Part shown: positions 1-11,519 of the stretch, piece by piece
How the letters are laid out: each line of letters begins with the position of its first letter
Numbering within the stretch: the stretch's first letter is position 1
DNA from: Cordilura impudica
Lineage: Eukaryota; Arthropoda; Insecta; Diptera; Scathophagidae
Direction of reading: 5' to 3'
NCBI GenBank assembly: GCA_963682025.1
Contig: OY821521.1
Coordinates: forward strand, 98,020,854 to 98,084,853
Length of the DNA: 64,000 nucleotides
Notes under the pieces: generated by a model
Seen by the model: the letters and a program-made list of their open reading frames with translations, nothing else
The model's database searches: none
What the model was told of the DNA's origin: nothing
Program-made: the position numbers and the translations under genes

Positions 1-154
1 CCACTGTTTTGGCTTCAAATGTATTGCCAACTATTCTATTTAAGTACAACTTTTTTATTCATAATAGGTTCAAAAATTATTCAAATTATAAAGATAAAAA
101 ATAATATTATATGCAACATCGATGGCTTAATTTGGAAAGGAAGTAACTTAAGCC

Positions 155-545
155 ATAGGACAAATGCTATTGAAATTGATGAAAATGGGTGCATGTTCAG
201 ACCTAGTCACCATTCAGTTGATCCCTATGATATCGACTTAACTTGCACTGAGATCAAAATTATCAAATAGATCTTAGTGGAATTGGGTTTGTGTGTGTTT
301 ATAACAATTCAATTAAACCTATCAAAAACAAAAATATGGCACAGACTTTTCTCAAAATCGGTTTGTATATTTTGTTGCAAAAAAATAAATCACTTTATCT
401 AATATGGGCAGGATCGGTCCAATTTTCGACGTAGATTTGTTTTATGCTTTTTTACTAAACCGAATTAGTTGGACCTAAGACCAGTTATATAAACGCATGG
501 TATAGGGTATCGTTCTAGACCGACTATGATTTTCTTACTTGTTTT
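155..545 (+). mobile_element. Helentron-like repeat (HINE), copy A, 3' part
   Basis: This is the 3' half of the most abundant repeat in the window. It ends with the family's 3' signature: the subterminal motif TGGTATAGGGTATC, a short palindrome around TCTAGACCGACTA, then TTTTCTTACTTGTTTT. The same end is seen near 1645, 14327 and, inverted, near 17685 and 50357. The layout (subterminal inverted repeats, GTCY microsatellite, 3' palindrome, T-rich end) is that described for DINE-1/Helentron-associated elements. The family assignment is inference. No protein is encoded; short ORFs here are chance. Confidence 0.7.
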
Positions 546-559
546 CTTAAGAAAATTTA

Positions 560-836
560 CTTTCAAATCAAAATTTACCAGTTGTGAATGTCAGTTTTAC
601 CATGTTTTGGCCGTTTTTACCCCCCTAAAAGCTCGAATTAAAACAAATTTTATTTTTCCCCATGTTTGTGTCTCTACATCTCAAATTTCATATACCTAAA
701 TTACTTTGTAAAGAAAATACAAAAAATGTACACTCTTACACTTACGGGCCGTTTTTACCCCCATTTAACATCCGAATTTCCAAAAGATTTCATCTCATTC
801 CATGTTTCTATCTCTAGTGGAATCGACAAAACTATT
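560..836 (+). repeat. Pyrimidine-rich tandem array, left part
   Basis: Degenerate units contain 'ggccgtttttaccccc', then 'atccgaatttccaaaa' and 'atgtttctatctctagtggaatc'. The same units resume at 1648, so the array was split by the HINE at 837-1646. Function unknown; no coding capacity seen. Confidence 0.6.
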
Positions 837-1646
837 TATACCCTATACCACTATGTGGTTTGGGTATAATGACTTTGTGCTGCTGTTTGTAACAACCAAA
901 AATATTTGACCTACACCTATCTTTAATTATACCGATCGAATCAGAATCACTATTTGATTCGATTTAACGATGTCCGTCCGTCCGTCCCTCCGTCCGTCCG
1001 TTTGTGCGTCCATGTAAAGCTTGTAATCAAACTGCAGGTCGCAAATATGAATATATTTTGATGAAATTTGGTATTTAATCTTCCATCGGCCATGGGATGA
1101 AAGCTATTGAAATTGGTGAGAATCGGTCCATGTTCAGACCTAGCCCCCATACAAATGACCCATATGAAATCAACATATATTGCCATAAGATCCAAATTAT
1201 CATACAAATCTTAGTCAAATTGGGTTTGCATGTACATATTACATCCATTAATTAGTAGTCCAAAAATGATCCCTATTGGACAACTCTTAGTCATAGGCCC
1301 CATATAGAGCTGGTTCCCGATCTTCACTTAAATCTATCAAAAAACAAAAATATTGCACTGCTTCTTCTCAAATTTTGTTTGTATATATTTTTGCAAAATA
1401 CAAGAGACTTTACCAAACATGGTCAGGATCGGTCCATTTTTGGGCCTAGTCCCCATATAGATATAGCATCCGATATGAACTTTTTCATCTCTGCAGCCGA
1501 AAAAATTAATAAAAATCCCACTCAAATTTGGTTTATGCTTATTTTCTATATCCAGTTAGTTGGGCCTGAGAGATAGGGTATCTAAGCGCATGGTATAGGG
1601 TATCGTATAGTCGGTGTAGACCGACTATAATTTCTTACTTGTTTTT
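837..1646 (+). mobile_element. Helentron-like repeat (HINE), copy B, near full length
   Basis: It starts with TATACCCTATACCACTATG and ends with TGGTATAGGGTATCG, the hairpin region and TTTCTTACTTGTTTTT. Near the 5' end there is an imperfect hairpin 'gatcgaatcagaatcac...' followed by a (GTCC)n run at about 970-1005, the combination reported for dipteran mini-me and DINE-1 elements. It interrupts a tandem array present on both sides. It is non-coding. Similar copies lie at 13558 and, inverted, at 50357. Confidence 0.75.
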
Positions 1647-1647
1647 A

Positions 1648-2426
1648 TATTCGTTTGTTTAGAAGATACCAAATGTAGACTTTATCCCCATTTTTGCCTT
1701 TTTTCCTCCCTTAGACGTTACAATTACCAATTAGTTCATCCCTGATTAATTCATCCCACGTATTCGGTGAAGTCTGAATACCAAAATTCATATATATATA
1801 GATTAATATGTTAAGAAGATGCAAAAAGGTACCACTTTTACCCTTTTGGGCCGTTTTTACCCCCCTTAACATCCTAAATTCCAAAAGTTTTTCTCTCATC
1901 TGATTGATGTTTCTATCTAGTGGAATCCACAAACTATATTTTATACTTGTTTATTTGGAAGATACCAAATATACAATTTTACCTCTTTTTGGCCGTTTTT
2001 CTCCCCTAGACGTTAAAATTGGCAATAAATTCATTCTGTACTGATACCCACATGTTCGGCGGAGTCTGTATTCCAAAATTCATATATGTATATATATTAA
2101 TATGTTAAGCAGATGCAGGAGATGCACTTTTACACTTTTTGGCATTTTTTCCCTTAAATGGCCGAATTTCGAAAAAAAATTATTCTGGGCCAATATTTGT
2201 TACCCAGATGAGGTCTACAAACCAAATTTCATATTCCTAGATTCGTTTCTTATCATTTTCCCCTTTTTTTGTCCCCCCCCCCCTTATAATAGGAATTTTC
2301 AAAAACCCGTTCTTAGTGTATCTTTATGCCGAGAGGGGAACCTATAGTCCAAATTTCAAGTTCCTGGGTTGAAGGGTTTAGGCTGGACGATGATGGTCGT
2401 TCACGCAATTCTTTTATATATATAGA
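1648..2426 (+). repeat. Pyrimidine-rich tandem array, right part
   Basis: Units of roughly 130-160 bp repeat the blocks 'gccgtttttacccccctt', 'aagataccaaat' and 'ccaaaattcatatatata'. The array ends with 'gggtttaggctggacgatga' and a TA-rich tail, after which the sequence becomes unique. Degenerate repeats like this are common as internal arrays of non-autonomous transposons, but I cannot name the family. Small ORFs within it have no protein-like composition. Confidence 0.55.
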
Positions 2427-2604
2427 TAACACATGTGCAAAACATTAACTGAATACCCTTACATGTCATTTCTTTCAATGTTCTATTATTGCGTTCATTA
2501 AATTATTTCCTAAACAAATTAATATATATAAATATCTCAGAAATTCGTTTACGTTAACTACATAAATAATCGATAGAACAAAAATTATGTTTAAATTTAC
2601 TTAC

Positions 2605-3028
2605 CACATGCCAATACAATAAAATCCACCAATAAACGACAGCATATTTTGCGGGTACCATATAACTCCATTTTGTTTTTAGCACCTGCACCACCACCTC
2701 CAATGCCGGAATTTACAAAAATATTTAAACTTTTCTCGCTTTTATTGTTGTTGTTATTATTATTATTATTGTGATTTGTTAATGACAATGTTGTACTTGT
2801 TGTTGTCGTCGATGACGAAGTTGTTATGCCACTTCCCCGGCCACTGGCAGTGTAACCATTTACACCTACTAGACAGCCACCATTCGCAGTTGCTGCAATT
2901 GCCGTTGTTACACCCACACACAGACCTCCATTAAATGTTGGTGAAGATGGTTCACTGCAGCTACTTTGACTCTCTAGTCGTTTAAGAGGAGTTGTATCGC
3001 AAGCACTGTTCGGTCTTAAACTATTCAT
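2605..3028 (-). CDS. First coding exon of a host gene, probably a multipass membrane protein
   Basis: Reading leftwards from an ATG at 3028, the exon encodes 141 complete codons plus one base and stops at a canonical GTAAGT splice donor (2599-2604 on the plus strand). The peptide begins MNSLRPNSACDTTPLKRLES, has a Ser/Thr/Gly-rich middle and a nine-Asn run coded mostly by AAT/AAC, both typical of fly proteins, and ends in a basic then hydrophobic stretch (KICCRLLVDFIVLAC) that looks like the start of a transmembrane helix. The basic residues followed by a hydrophobic helix recall the N-terminus of wunen-type lipid phosphate phosphatases (PAP2 family), but this is a guess from a short stretch. 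An acceptor-like ACAG at 3486-3489 on the minus strand suggests the exon may run from 3485 and have upstream non-coding exons. The remaining exons would lie beyond the left edge. It stands out from its surroundings by balanced base composition and protein-like order. Confidence 0.65.
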
Positions 3029-4499
3029 TATGAGTCTACTTAAATTTTCAATATTCTGCTGGTAACAAAGCTCCTCTGAAATTTGATTAATGGTTCGTAA
3101 TCTCTAAAGTTTTTCTTTGTTATTGCTTTTCAGTGAAATTCTTAGCACTCTCTTAAGAATATGTTACATCAAGTTGGAGAATTGATATGACGTCAGTTTT
3201 GTGTTCTACAGAGTTCGGTTTCATTCCTTTCAAATTCAATTTACTTCAATGTATCTTAAGTTTATTTTTTCCCATTCACTATCTGGTATTTAGAGTAAGA
3301 GAGGCGTTGCTCTGAAGTATGTTTAATGTTGATGAATTTAATAATACTTAACACATATGCACAATGTACGGGTAGTACGACTGGCGCTTTATTGTTGATC
3401 TTTTCAACTTAAGTGTAGTTTCTTTGTATCTTTTGAATCACATTTGTTGCTTTCTTATGTATTTGACAATAGTGCGATATGCATACCTGTAATTTTAATT
3501 AAGGAGAATTAAGTTATGGTTTAAAATAAGGTGATTGTTATGTGACATCTTTTGATCTAATTACATTTTTATACTTAATAAAAGTTTTCTCTTTGCGGTA
3601 CTTTTATGTCTGCCCAATTTCATTGTCATACTTGGGAATTTATCATTACTAAATGTCATTACCATTTATTGGTAATGATTTTTATTTTTTTTTTTTTTTG
3701 TTTCCACCAAATGTAATGAAATTAGACAACTGCCTCCAGATAAAAACTTATTACAAAAATTTATTTTCTTATAAACAATTAAGCTTTAAATGTATATAAA
3801 GCAAATAAAAGGAAGCAACAAAAAAATAAACAAAAATATTCATGGCTATTCCTGAAATCAATTTCACTGTAACTACGGCGCATAAATTTATTCCCAAATT
3901 CTAGACATACGAGTATGTATGCAAAAATCACGTTCTGAAAAATTTATTATTTTTATCAATTAAGGGCAATAAAACTGAAATTAATTTTTTTTAAAGCCAT
4001 TAGCATTGATAAAAGCAATGGTAATGTCCATAAATTTAATTAGCATTGACATTAATTAAATTTCAATGAAATCGTCAATTAATTCATCCCATTATGTTTC
4101 TTTAACTTAATTTATAATTAAAAACTATTGTTGAAGTTCAATATCGAATTGGAACAACTCAATAAAACAAAATAAAACAACGATATTATAGCGACATCGC
4201 TTCAAAGACTATGTATGGAATTAATATCGTTATGATTTAATATTTTCAAATAAAATTGTTTCCTAATACAATAATATATGATGCGTTACACAATTATAAA
4301 GTCAATCAATTTTTTACTATATATCTAGAAAGACGGACTGCAACGTAAAAATACTTTCTACACTAACTGTGTATCCAGTAAAGGCTACAGAGAGCTAGGG
4401 ACGAACATTTATAGAACCACAGTAACAAAACTGCAAGTATTTCACAATTACAAAGTCAAAGTTGGCACTGTACTCAATGTGTTATCGGTATTTGGAGTT
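3029..4499. other. Upstream side of the host exon; no gene seen
   Basis: Bases 3029-3485 probably hold 5' untranslated sequence of the minus-strand exon. Beyond that the DNA is AT-rich, with homopolymer runs near 3690 and no ORF or repeat that I recognise. A promoter cannot be placed with confidence. Confidence 0.4.
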
Positions 4500-5062
4500 A
4501 TTGAATATCGCAAATTATGGCTTTACACGATCGTAGAGTACCATAAAAAGATTCAAGGCGGAAATTAATCGTAGTCTTCCTGTTGTACAAAATTTTTTAA
4601 AAATCCAAAAATATAGGCTACGAACAAGCGTCCTGATTATACTTTCCGCCGAAATAATGTGGAATTTGGATGTCCGGAAGGAACCATTGCTTTTTACAAA
4701 ACTCAATTTTAGTGGTGGAAGCTTAATAGTGTGTGGGGCATTTTCAGCAGAAGGTTGCTTCGAACATCAAATAACATCTGATCGGATGGAAAGCACAAAC
4801 TACATACAACCCCTCGAGAAAATATTGGTGCCATTTTTAGAGAAAAATGTGACACACAATAGTGTTTTGAACAGGATGACGCTCGAAATCATGTTAGCCA
4901 TCTTGACACAACGAGTTTGTAGATGTAATCGACCATTTGAACCAACTGGAAGTTTAATAACCACCAAAGAATTGACCAAACCACAATTAACAGCCCTGCT
5001 AGAAGTTTGAAAAACCGAATTGAAGATGTTTACAATAAGAGATATATATCCCATTAAATTTG
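4500..5062 (+). pseudogene. Tc1-like transposase relic
   Basis: The stretch 4657-5010 stays open and matches the C-terminal half of Tc1-type transposases in order: FSGGSLIVCGAFSAEG (family: GGGSVMVWGCFS), an intermediate block ending in EKNVTHNS, then LAILTQRVCRCNRPFE (family: LWGxLxRxVYxxxxxF). A shift of frame near 5007 continues the usual C-terminus (SLKNRIEDVYNKRYISH). The DDE core between the second Asp and the Glu motif is deleted: the text jumps from THNSVL to the 'LAILTQRV' block. It is therefore dead. Upstream to about 4500 weak remnants of the N-terminal half occur in changing frames. It is a cut-and-paste transposase of the IS630/Tc1/mariner superfamily that would have acted in the nucleus. 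Terminal repeats were not identified. Confidence 0.7.
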
Positions 5063-5114
5063 ACATTTCTTTACTTTTCGTTTATAAAACTTGAATTTTG
5101 TTAATTAATAAATA

Positions 5115-5172
5115 CTAGCAGATTCCAGCACTCGAAATTCAAGTGGAAATTCTAGGAAATTTTATTTTTTCA
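5115..5172 (-). mobile_element. 3' end of a small non-autonomous Helitron
   Basis: Read on the minus strand it ends in the family's 3' terminus: a hairpin around CTTGAATTTCGAG, then GCTGGAATCTGCTAG followed by T. The CTAG end plus upstream hairpin fits Helitron rules. Full copies lie at 22890, 29505 and 57643. This copy is cut off by the HINE that begins near 5178. Confidence 0.55.
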
Positions 5173-5177
5173 TTTAA

Positions 5178-5690
5178 TAAAGATCTGTGATAACGATCGA
5201 CTCAGAATCATTTTCTGAGTCGATTTTGCGATATCCGACCATCTGGCAGTTTGTCAGTCTGTCTGTTTAGGTGTCAATGTAAACTCATGTCGCAAATATA
5301 AATATCTTTTGATGAAATTTGTATATAAGCTTTTGTCGGCCGTAGTACAAATGGTATTGAAATTGGAGCATATTCAGACCTAATCCCTATACAAGTTACC
5401 CAATGAAATCGACTTAATTTGCCATATAGATACAGATAGATCACTGTCAAATTTGTTTTATGGGTGTTTATTACACCCATTTATTAGTACTCCAAAAATG
5501 AATTCTGCATGAACATTTTTAGTCATAGTCCCCATATAAAGCTGCTTACCGATCTTCACTTAAATCTATCAAAGACAAAAATATTGCATACATTTTTCTA
5601 AAATTTGGTTCATATATATTTATAAGAAAAAAGTGGATTTTAGAAATATGGTCATGATCGGTTCATTTTTCGACCAGGAGTCGAAACGTT
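5178..5690 (+). mobile_element. Helentron-like repeat (HINE), copy C, ends missing
   Basis: It contains the conserved perfect hairpin 'cgactcagaatcattttctgagtcg' region at about 5199-5223, a short GTC-type microsatellite, and the internal blocks shared with copies B and D. Both termini are missing; the right side is broken by an unrelated 200-bp segment at 5691. Confidence 0.65.
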
Positions 5691-5892
5691 GCATTCTTTA
5701 TCGGAAGTTTTCGATCGAGTAAGAGTGATTTTGGTCTGTCACAGATAACGAATTATGGTCCATAGTTAATAGTAAAAGTGAAACGAGGTCTGCTGATTGT
5801 CCGTCTTCTTTAAATAATAAACCAAAATATGGAATTTCGATTGTAGAATGAGACGATTTACCCCCAGGTGCATTGCTCTGCAATGCACTGAT
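5691..5892. other. Unidentified segment between two HINE pieces
   Basis: About 200 bp not belonging to the HINE. The minus strand is open for 61 codons (5698-5883) with fairly protein-like composition, but I recognise no family. It could be a fragment of an older element. Confidence 0.35.
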
Positions 5893-6285
5893 CCGCTATG
5901 CATACCCTATACCACTCTGTGGTCAGATGATATATTTATAAATCATAAATTATTTATATTGCTCATAACAATTATATATCAGAAGTCCAAAAACAAACCC
6001 TTTGGCTTAATTTTATATCATTAAAATTTCAAACAATTACAAAAAGTTTTGTAAATTTCGTTTGTATAAGATTTTGACAAAAAATTTACTACATAAGTTT
6101 GCTCTTAAAAAAATATCATTCGATAAGAATGGGCATCAAATTCATAACAATCCCACTCAAATTTGACTCATGCCTATATTTAATATCCAATTACGACCCC
6201 AATAGTATTTAACTTAAGACATATGTTCTATTCTTATGGTAGTGTAGTGGTAAAGGTAGTTGACCGACTAAACTTGTTAATGACT
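5893..6285 (+). mobile_element. Helentron-like repeat (HINE), copy C2, decayed
   Basis: It starts with the family 5' signature ATACCCTATACCACTCTGTGG and keeps recognisable but diverged internal blocks ('cccactcaaatttgactcatg'-like, 'tagttgaccgactaaacttgtt'). It is an old copy with the microsatellite region deleted. Confidence 0.55.
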
Positions 6286-6342
6286 AAATATTGATATTAC
6301 AGAAAAATAAAATTGATGTAGTGTACATTTTTGATAACTTAA

Positions 6343-6605
6343 TGATTGAGTTAGAAATTAAATCAGATTCAAGATTAGTTTTTACTTTAAATAAAGTAAA
6401 AAACATTGACATATTTGTTTCAAAAATTGATATATATTCTGCATGACAGGTTATACAGCTGTTTCGGGTCAACTCACCAACCCTCTTCAGTAACCAAAAG
6501 TAAAAGATAGTTTGTTTGATAAAAAGTTTAATTCATATACCTTTGTTGTGAAACCAATGCAATGAGAATCCAAGCAAAGAGTTATACTATTAAACCTTCT
6601 CCAAC
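6343..6605 (+). repeat. 300-bp interspersed repeat, copy 1
   Basis: Shares long blocks with 10541-10855 and 11520-11835 in the same orientation, including 'gcatgacgggttatacagct' (here gcatgacaggttatacagct) and 'caatgagaatccaagcaaag'. No coding potential and no clear terminal repeats. Non-autonomous mobile element of unknown class. Confidence 0.65.
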
Positions 6606-6617
6606 AAATATTTTGTA

Positions 6618-6648
<31 letters not shown>

Positions 6649-6839
6649 TTCAGCCACAATAAAGCAAAATAACTATTATATTCTTTAAAAAACTTTGAAT
6701 TAGGAAAAATAAGATATTGATTTTGAAGAGGAAGAGTACAACTTCCATATCGAGTTCTGTTTAAAAAAATAGTTATTTGAATGTGTAGTAAACTCCCAAA
6801 GAGGACACATATATATATATATTTTTTTTATTCTTAATT

Positions 6840-7465
6840 TGAATTTTTGAAAAATAAATAATCTAAGCATAAAAACAAAGTTTTTATTAAAACTCTTTCC
6901 TTCCTTGTGCATATGAGTTTTGACTGTGCGTGAGTTTGCGTGACTATTTTATAATTCTGTGGTCACAAGCATTAACCGCCTAAGTCAAAAATCATGCTTT
7001 TGAGAAAAATAACTTTTTCTATAAATGTAATGGAGTTTCATTACGACTTAGGTCAGTATGTTTTCATTAATAACTTTTTATTAAACAGCGTTAGAGAAAT
7101 GGAGATTTCACATAAATATAAAGCGTTCTTAGTAGAATATGAGAGCATACATAACTCAAATCGTTCTTAAGTCGACTTAGACGGTTATCGCTTGTGACCG
7201 CAGAATTAATCTTTGGTCACAATAAGTCTATGGACAAAGTTTCAGATCGATTGCATGAGAGGAAATGGGGTTTAAATCACTCCGTGACTGTGCGTGACTA
7301 TGCGTTACTGTGCGTGACTACCCCAAAATTAATCTTTAGTCACACCAAGCCCATTGGCCAAGTTGCATATCAATTGGATAAGGGGAATGGGGTTGACCCA
7401 CGACAGACAGATAGACAGACAGACAGAAAGTATGAGTTAAAAGAAAGAGTTTAATAAAAAGACAG
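6840..7465. repeat. Repeat family K, copy 1
   Basis: Inverted termini (GTTTTTATTAAAACTCTTTC at 6877 and the reversed AAAGAAAGAGTTTAATAAAA at 7441) enclose several 12-bp-like units of TGTGCGTGACTA/TGCGTTACTG and a TAGACAGACAGACAG microsatellite near 7408-7426. Two other copies at 51435 and 59030 are in the opposite orientation. Probably a TIR-bearing non-autonomous element. The ORF at 7194-7454 only reflects the repeat. Confidence 0.6.
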
Positions 7466-10239
7466 AAAAGTATAAAAAAGTGTGTTCACTGGTTTAGCAA
7501 TATCTCACGAACTAATCCAACGATTTCAATGAGTCAAAATGGTCGTAAACGTAATGTGAAAGAAATCGCAAAAATACCTAACCGCAAAAACTAGCAGACT
7601 CGATTTTAAAGATGGAGGTATGGTTCCTCGGGCAAATTTTCTTGCAATAACCCATAGAAGACGGAAATCATAGGTATTTGGTCGATCCGCCCTAATTTGT
7701 CACAACAAGACCAAAAACTTATTTTAATGTTATAAAACTTAAAACCAACGTTTTCACCAACGTTTTCACCAGCAAACCTTAGAAAAATTTTTTATTAGCT
7801 TATCAAGTAAATGGATTTGAAATAAGTTTAAAGAATGGCTTTAAAAATTTTCTGTTTTTTCTGTCGACTACAAACACTTGTTACCAACACAAGATCTTAC
7901 TTTCAGAATATAGATTATACATTTTTTGAAAGAAATTTGATGCAAGCAAAAATATTATGGATTACAAGTTTAATAATTTTGATAATAATAAACTTGATTT
8001 TTATTTCGACCTTTTTGTTGTAATTTTTAGATAATAATTAGAGAACTCTAAAAATATTTATACTTTCAACAAATGACCCACGTTCCAACTTAGAATTGGT
8101 AATTTCTATGGTCCACCCATTTTCGACTTGTCATAACATTTCGTTTGCAACCAACATTAATTTGAAATATCTAGATAACGAGATTTTTATGTTCTACGCT
8201 GAAAAGTCTGTTATTTCGTTCGTTTCTCCTCGATATATTGGTCAGAATATTTAAAGAAAATATATGTATTAAAAATACCTTTAAGAGGTATGAAATATAA
8301 ATGCGATCTATCGATAGAGACTGTCCGTCTGTGTGTTAAAATCACCACCGCGTGACATTCTAAAACGTCGAGCAATTTGTTTCAAACAATTTCGTTTAAA
8401 CTCGTTTTTATATCTGCCCTATCTTTTATAATTATTATGTGATAATACATTTTAATGGATTATATAATACGCAAACTTATGTACATTTAAATTGAAAATT
8501 TAATAACTTTCTGTAGATTTTATACATATTTTTATGTAGTTAAATAAATTAAAAAAAAAAACCTTTAAATATAATTATTGATATCCCAAAGGTATTAATT
8601 GAAAAATATGTCACAAGCAAACAAACTAAAACATCGTAATCAATATTTACGAAAAATAATTCTATACTGTTCTGGTGCACATTACTTTCTCATTGAAAAA
8701 ATTTATGACCATTCATTATACACACAGCCATACAAATATTCTGAAATATTTAGATATAATTTGGGAAATATTTATTGAGCTCTACGCAAACACTTCAAGA
8801 GACTTTAGGCAAACATGCAGAAAATTTAAATAAACATAAATAAACAAGAAATAAATATATTAAAAAAACCTCTTCAAGGAAAATAGATGTTTACATTTGT
8901 TAAAGGTAAGTGCTAATGGATGTTTTGTTTATCTAACGGATAATAAAAAAAGTTCTGTTAAATGTTTAAAGCATATGAAAATTGGAGAGACCACGACATA
9001 AATTTACATTCAGATAAAAAAAGAAAATTGAATAAAATTATGGTAGACAGAAAACAAATAGTTTTTTTGTGATACAGTAAGCCTAATATTCGATAAGTTC
9101 GAAAATAAATTTTAAAAAAGTACCTTTTGTTTAAATTTTTTAAAAGTTTCATTTATCCTTTAAGACTTGTTAATATGTTAAGACGATTTCTATTTAAAAT
9201 ATTTGACGATCACTTTTCACTAATATGAAACAACTTAATCTATTAATTTTTCAATAATTTATTTTACAAATTTCTTTCAAACATCTTTTTATTTTCTTTC
9301 TTCACTTTGAAGGATTTACTTGAATTTTTATACACATATTCTTATTAAATCCGAACTATTTTACGTCAAGTATTTATCCGTTCGATTTTACACGTACTAA
9401 CATTTCGTATCCATAAGTTAGTTTAAGCGTTTAAGATGTATCGCATACAAACGTATCTATACAACTGTTTTATACTGATCGTGCTGAAAGTTTGTTTACT
9501 TGTTTATTTTGTCATGCAACATTTGCCGCCAAGATTATCACCAACGTTCCAACATTTGTTGTTCGTTAGCTATATTAATTTCCAAGGGTTGTTTACTGTT
9601 CATGTTGAGATTCATGTTGCGCTTCAAACATATATGTTGAGTTTAACTTATTATGTTTTTTGTGTTTCGTGATTCTATGAAATTTATAAAGAATTCTTAT
9701 CAGATAATATATACAAATGCTTATTTATACTTGAGTTATTATGCAACAAGGAAGGTAAATGTTTTAGGCGTAATATCGTTCAAATGGTAAGAAATGAATT
9801 GTGAGTCTCAAAATTCTAGTATTATATGCACTGAACAAAATTCCATAAATTTAATCATTTTTTAAGATACCATAATATAAAGCTTAACCAATACTAGTCT
9901 TAGAATTAGTTCCAGAATCAGTGTTGCCAACTCTTGCATTAATGAAAGAACCTTGAGCTTATACCATTATAACGGCAAAAAGTAAATCTCCAAAATTTGA
10001 TAAAAATTCATACAATTTTTTAACTTTGATAGAAATTTTAAAAGTCACAAAGCATTACTTTCAAAATGTATGCAAAATTTACGAAAAAATGTCATTAAGG
10101 GTACCTATATGAGCCAAAAAATGATGGTAACTAATGATTTTTACATAGAAAAGTAAAGTTTAAGCATTTTTCTTTTGAAATATTGACTTCGCAACAAAGA
10201 AAATCGTGATTATGGGCCAAGTAATAAGTAAAACTCAAA
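7466..10239. other. AT-rich DNA without recognised genes
   Basis: Nothing coding is supported on either strand. A fragment 'agactgtccgtctgtgtgtt' near 8318 recalls the GTCY microsatellite of the HINE families but lacks the flanking hairpin. Confidence 0.5.
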
Positions 10240-10394
10240 AAATGTCCAGAAAACCCGATTTTTGGGTAAAATTCGACTTTGGCGACCCCTAAACATTTCC
10301 GCAAAATCTGAAAAAAATCACAAAAATACTCCACACTATAAGCTTTCAAAAAATGCTGGGGGACAAATTTTTTTTTTTTTTTTTTTTTGACACC
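10240..10394 (+). repeat. 3' fragment of TIR repeat family W
   Basis: The block 'aaacatttccgcaaaatctg' and the terminus 'gacaccctaatg' correspond to the right end of family W seen at 14438-15128. Only the 3' portion is present and an A/T homopolymer lies before the terminus. Confidence 0.45.
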
Positions 10395-10540
10395 CTAATG
10401 TTTGGTAGATGTCTCAGAAATTGATTCTGAGTCGATCGATATAATAAAAGATGGGTCTAGGTCAAATATTTTTGGTAGTTACAAACAGCAGCACAAAGTC
10501 ATTATACCCAAAACACATAGTGGTATATGGTATAATAAAA
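10395..10540 (-). mobile_element. Helentron-like repeat (HINE), copy G, 5' end only
   Basis: Reversed, it reads from TATACCATATACCACTATGTG through 'aaaaatatttgacctagacc' to the hairpin 'atcgactcagaatcaatttctgag'. The rest is missing. A 300-bp repeat abuts its 5' end. Confidence 0.6.
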
Positions 10541-10855
10541 AATGTTATTTTCAATCTTTATTTTAAGTTAGAAATTAATCAGGATCAAGATCAAATGTTT
10601 TTACTTTAAATAAAGTAAAAAGCATTGGAATATTTGTTTCAAAAATTGATCTATATTCTGCATGACGGGTTATACAGCTGTTTCGGGTCAAGCCACCAAC
10701 CCTCTTCAGTAACCAAAAGTAGTAGATCGGTTGTTTGGTAAAAAGTTAGGTTCATATACCTTCGCTCAAACCAAACCAATGAGAATCCAAGCAAAGAGTT
10801 ATACTATTTAAGCTTTTTTCCAATGTAACAAAGTGTAATATAAAACTTCTTCAGA
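10541..10855 (+). repeat. 300-bp interspersed repeat, copy 2
   Basis: Very similar to 11520-11835 over the whole length ('gttattttcaatctttattt' to 'tttccaatgtaacaaagt'), in direct orientation 980 bp apart. The high similarity of these two copies against the more diverged copy 1 suggests a recent local duplication or recent transposition. Confidence 0.7.
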
Positions 10856-11519
10856 AAACCCGATTATTGGGTAAAATTGGACTTTAGAGACTCCTAAAAA
10901 ATCATAAGTTTCCGTAATTATTAAAATTATTAAATTTCAATAACAACTCTGAACTGTTGTTTATAAAAAGCGAAAAATATATTATACGATACATTTTAGA
11001 ATGGCTGATTTATTTTATGACGATTCGCAGGTTCATTGATTACCGCCAGTGGGCTTATTAATTTAAAAAAAAAAAATTATGTGAGTCCGATCACAGGGGA
11101 GATGTGTAAACATCTGGTTATAAATAAAATGCAGAAAACAGCGACAAAGAGGTTATTACATACCATAATTTTTTCACCAAACAATCATGTCACACCGATT
11201 TGTCTTAATGCTTACATGTTACGCGTAAGATCTTACGCTCACATATTACGCTGTTTTTCTGATTGTATTGTGAATTAGAAATTTACCCCCTGCGCGAATA
11301 GATGTTTACATATCAAAAAATCTCTTTTTTTATTCTCTCAAAAATGTTCACATTTCTTCCAAAGAAGTCATATATAAATGCCTAACGTTTTATTGGACAT
11401 TTCCAGGCATTTTTGCGTGTTCTAGATATCCAATAAAACATTTTAATTTTTATGGGTTTCGTAGGAAGATTTTAAACTTTTTTAGATCAAATGCATATAA
11501 TTTATTATTTTCTGCTTTT

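Noticed and set aside
3676..3700. Long T runs as retrotransposon poly(A) tails or terminators
   Set aside because: Homopolymer runs are frequent throughout the window and this one has no adjacent LINE or target duplication.
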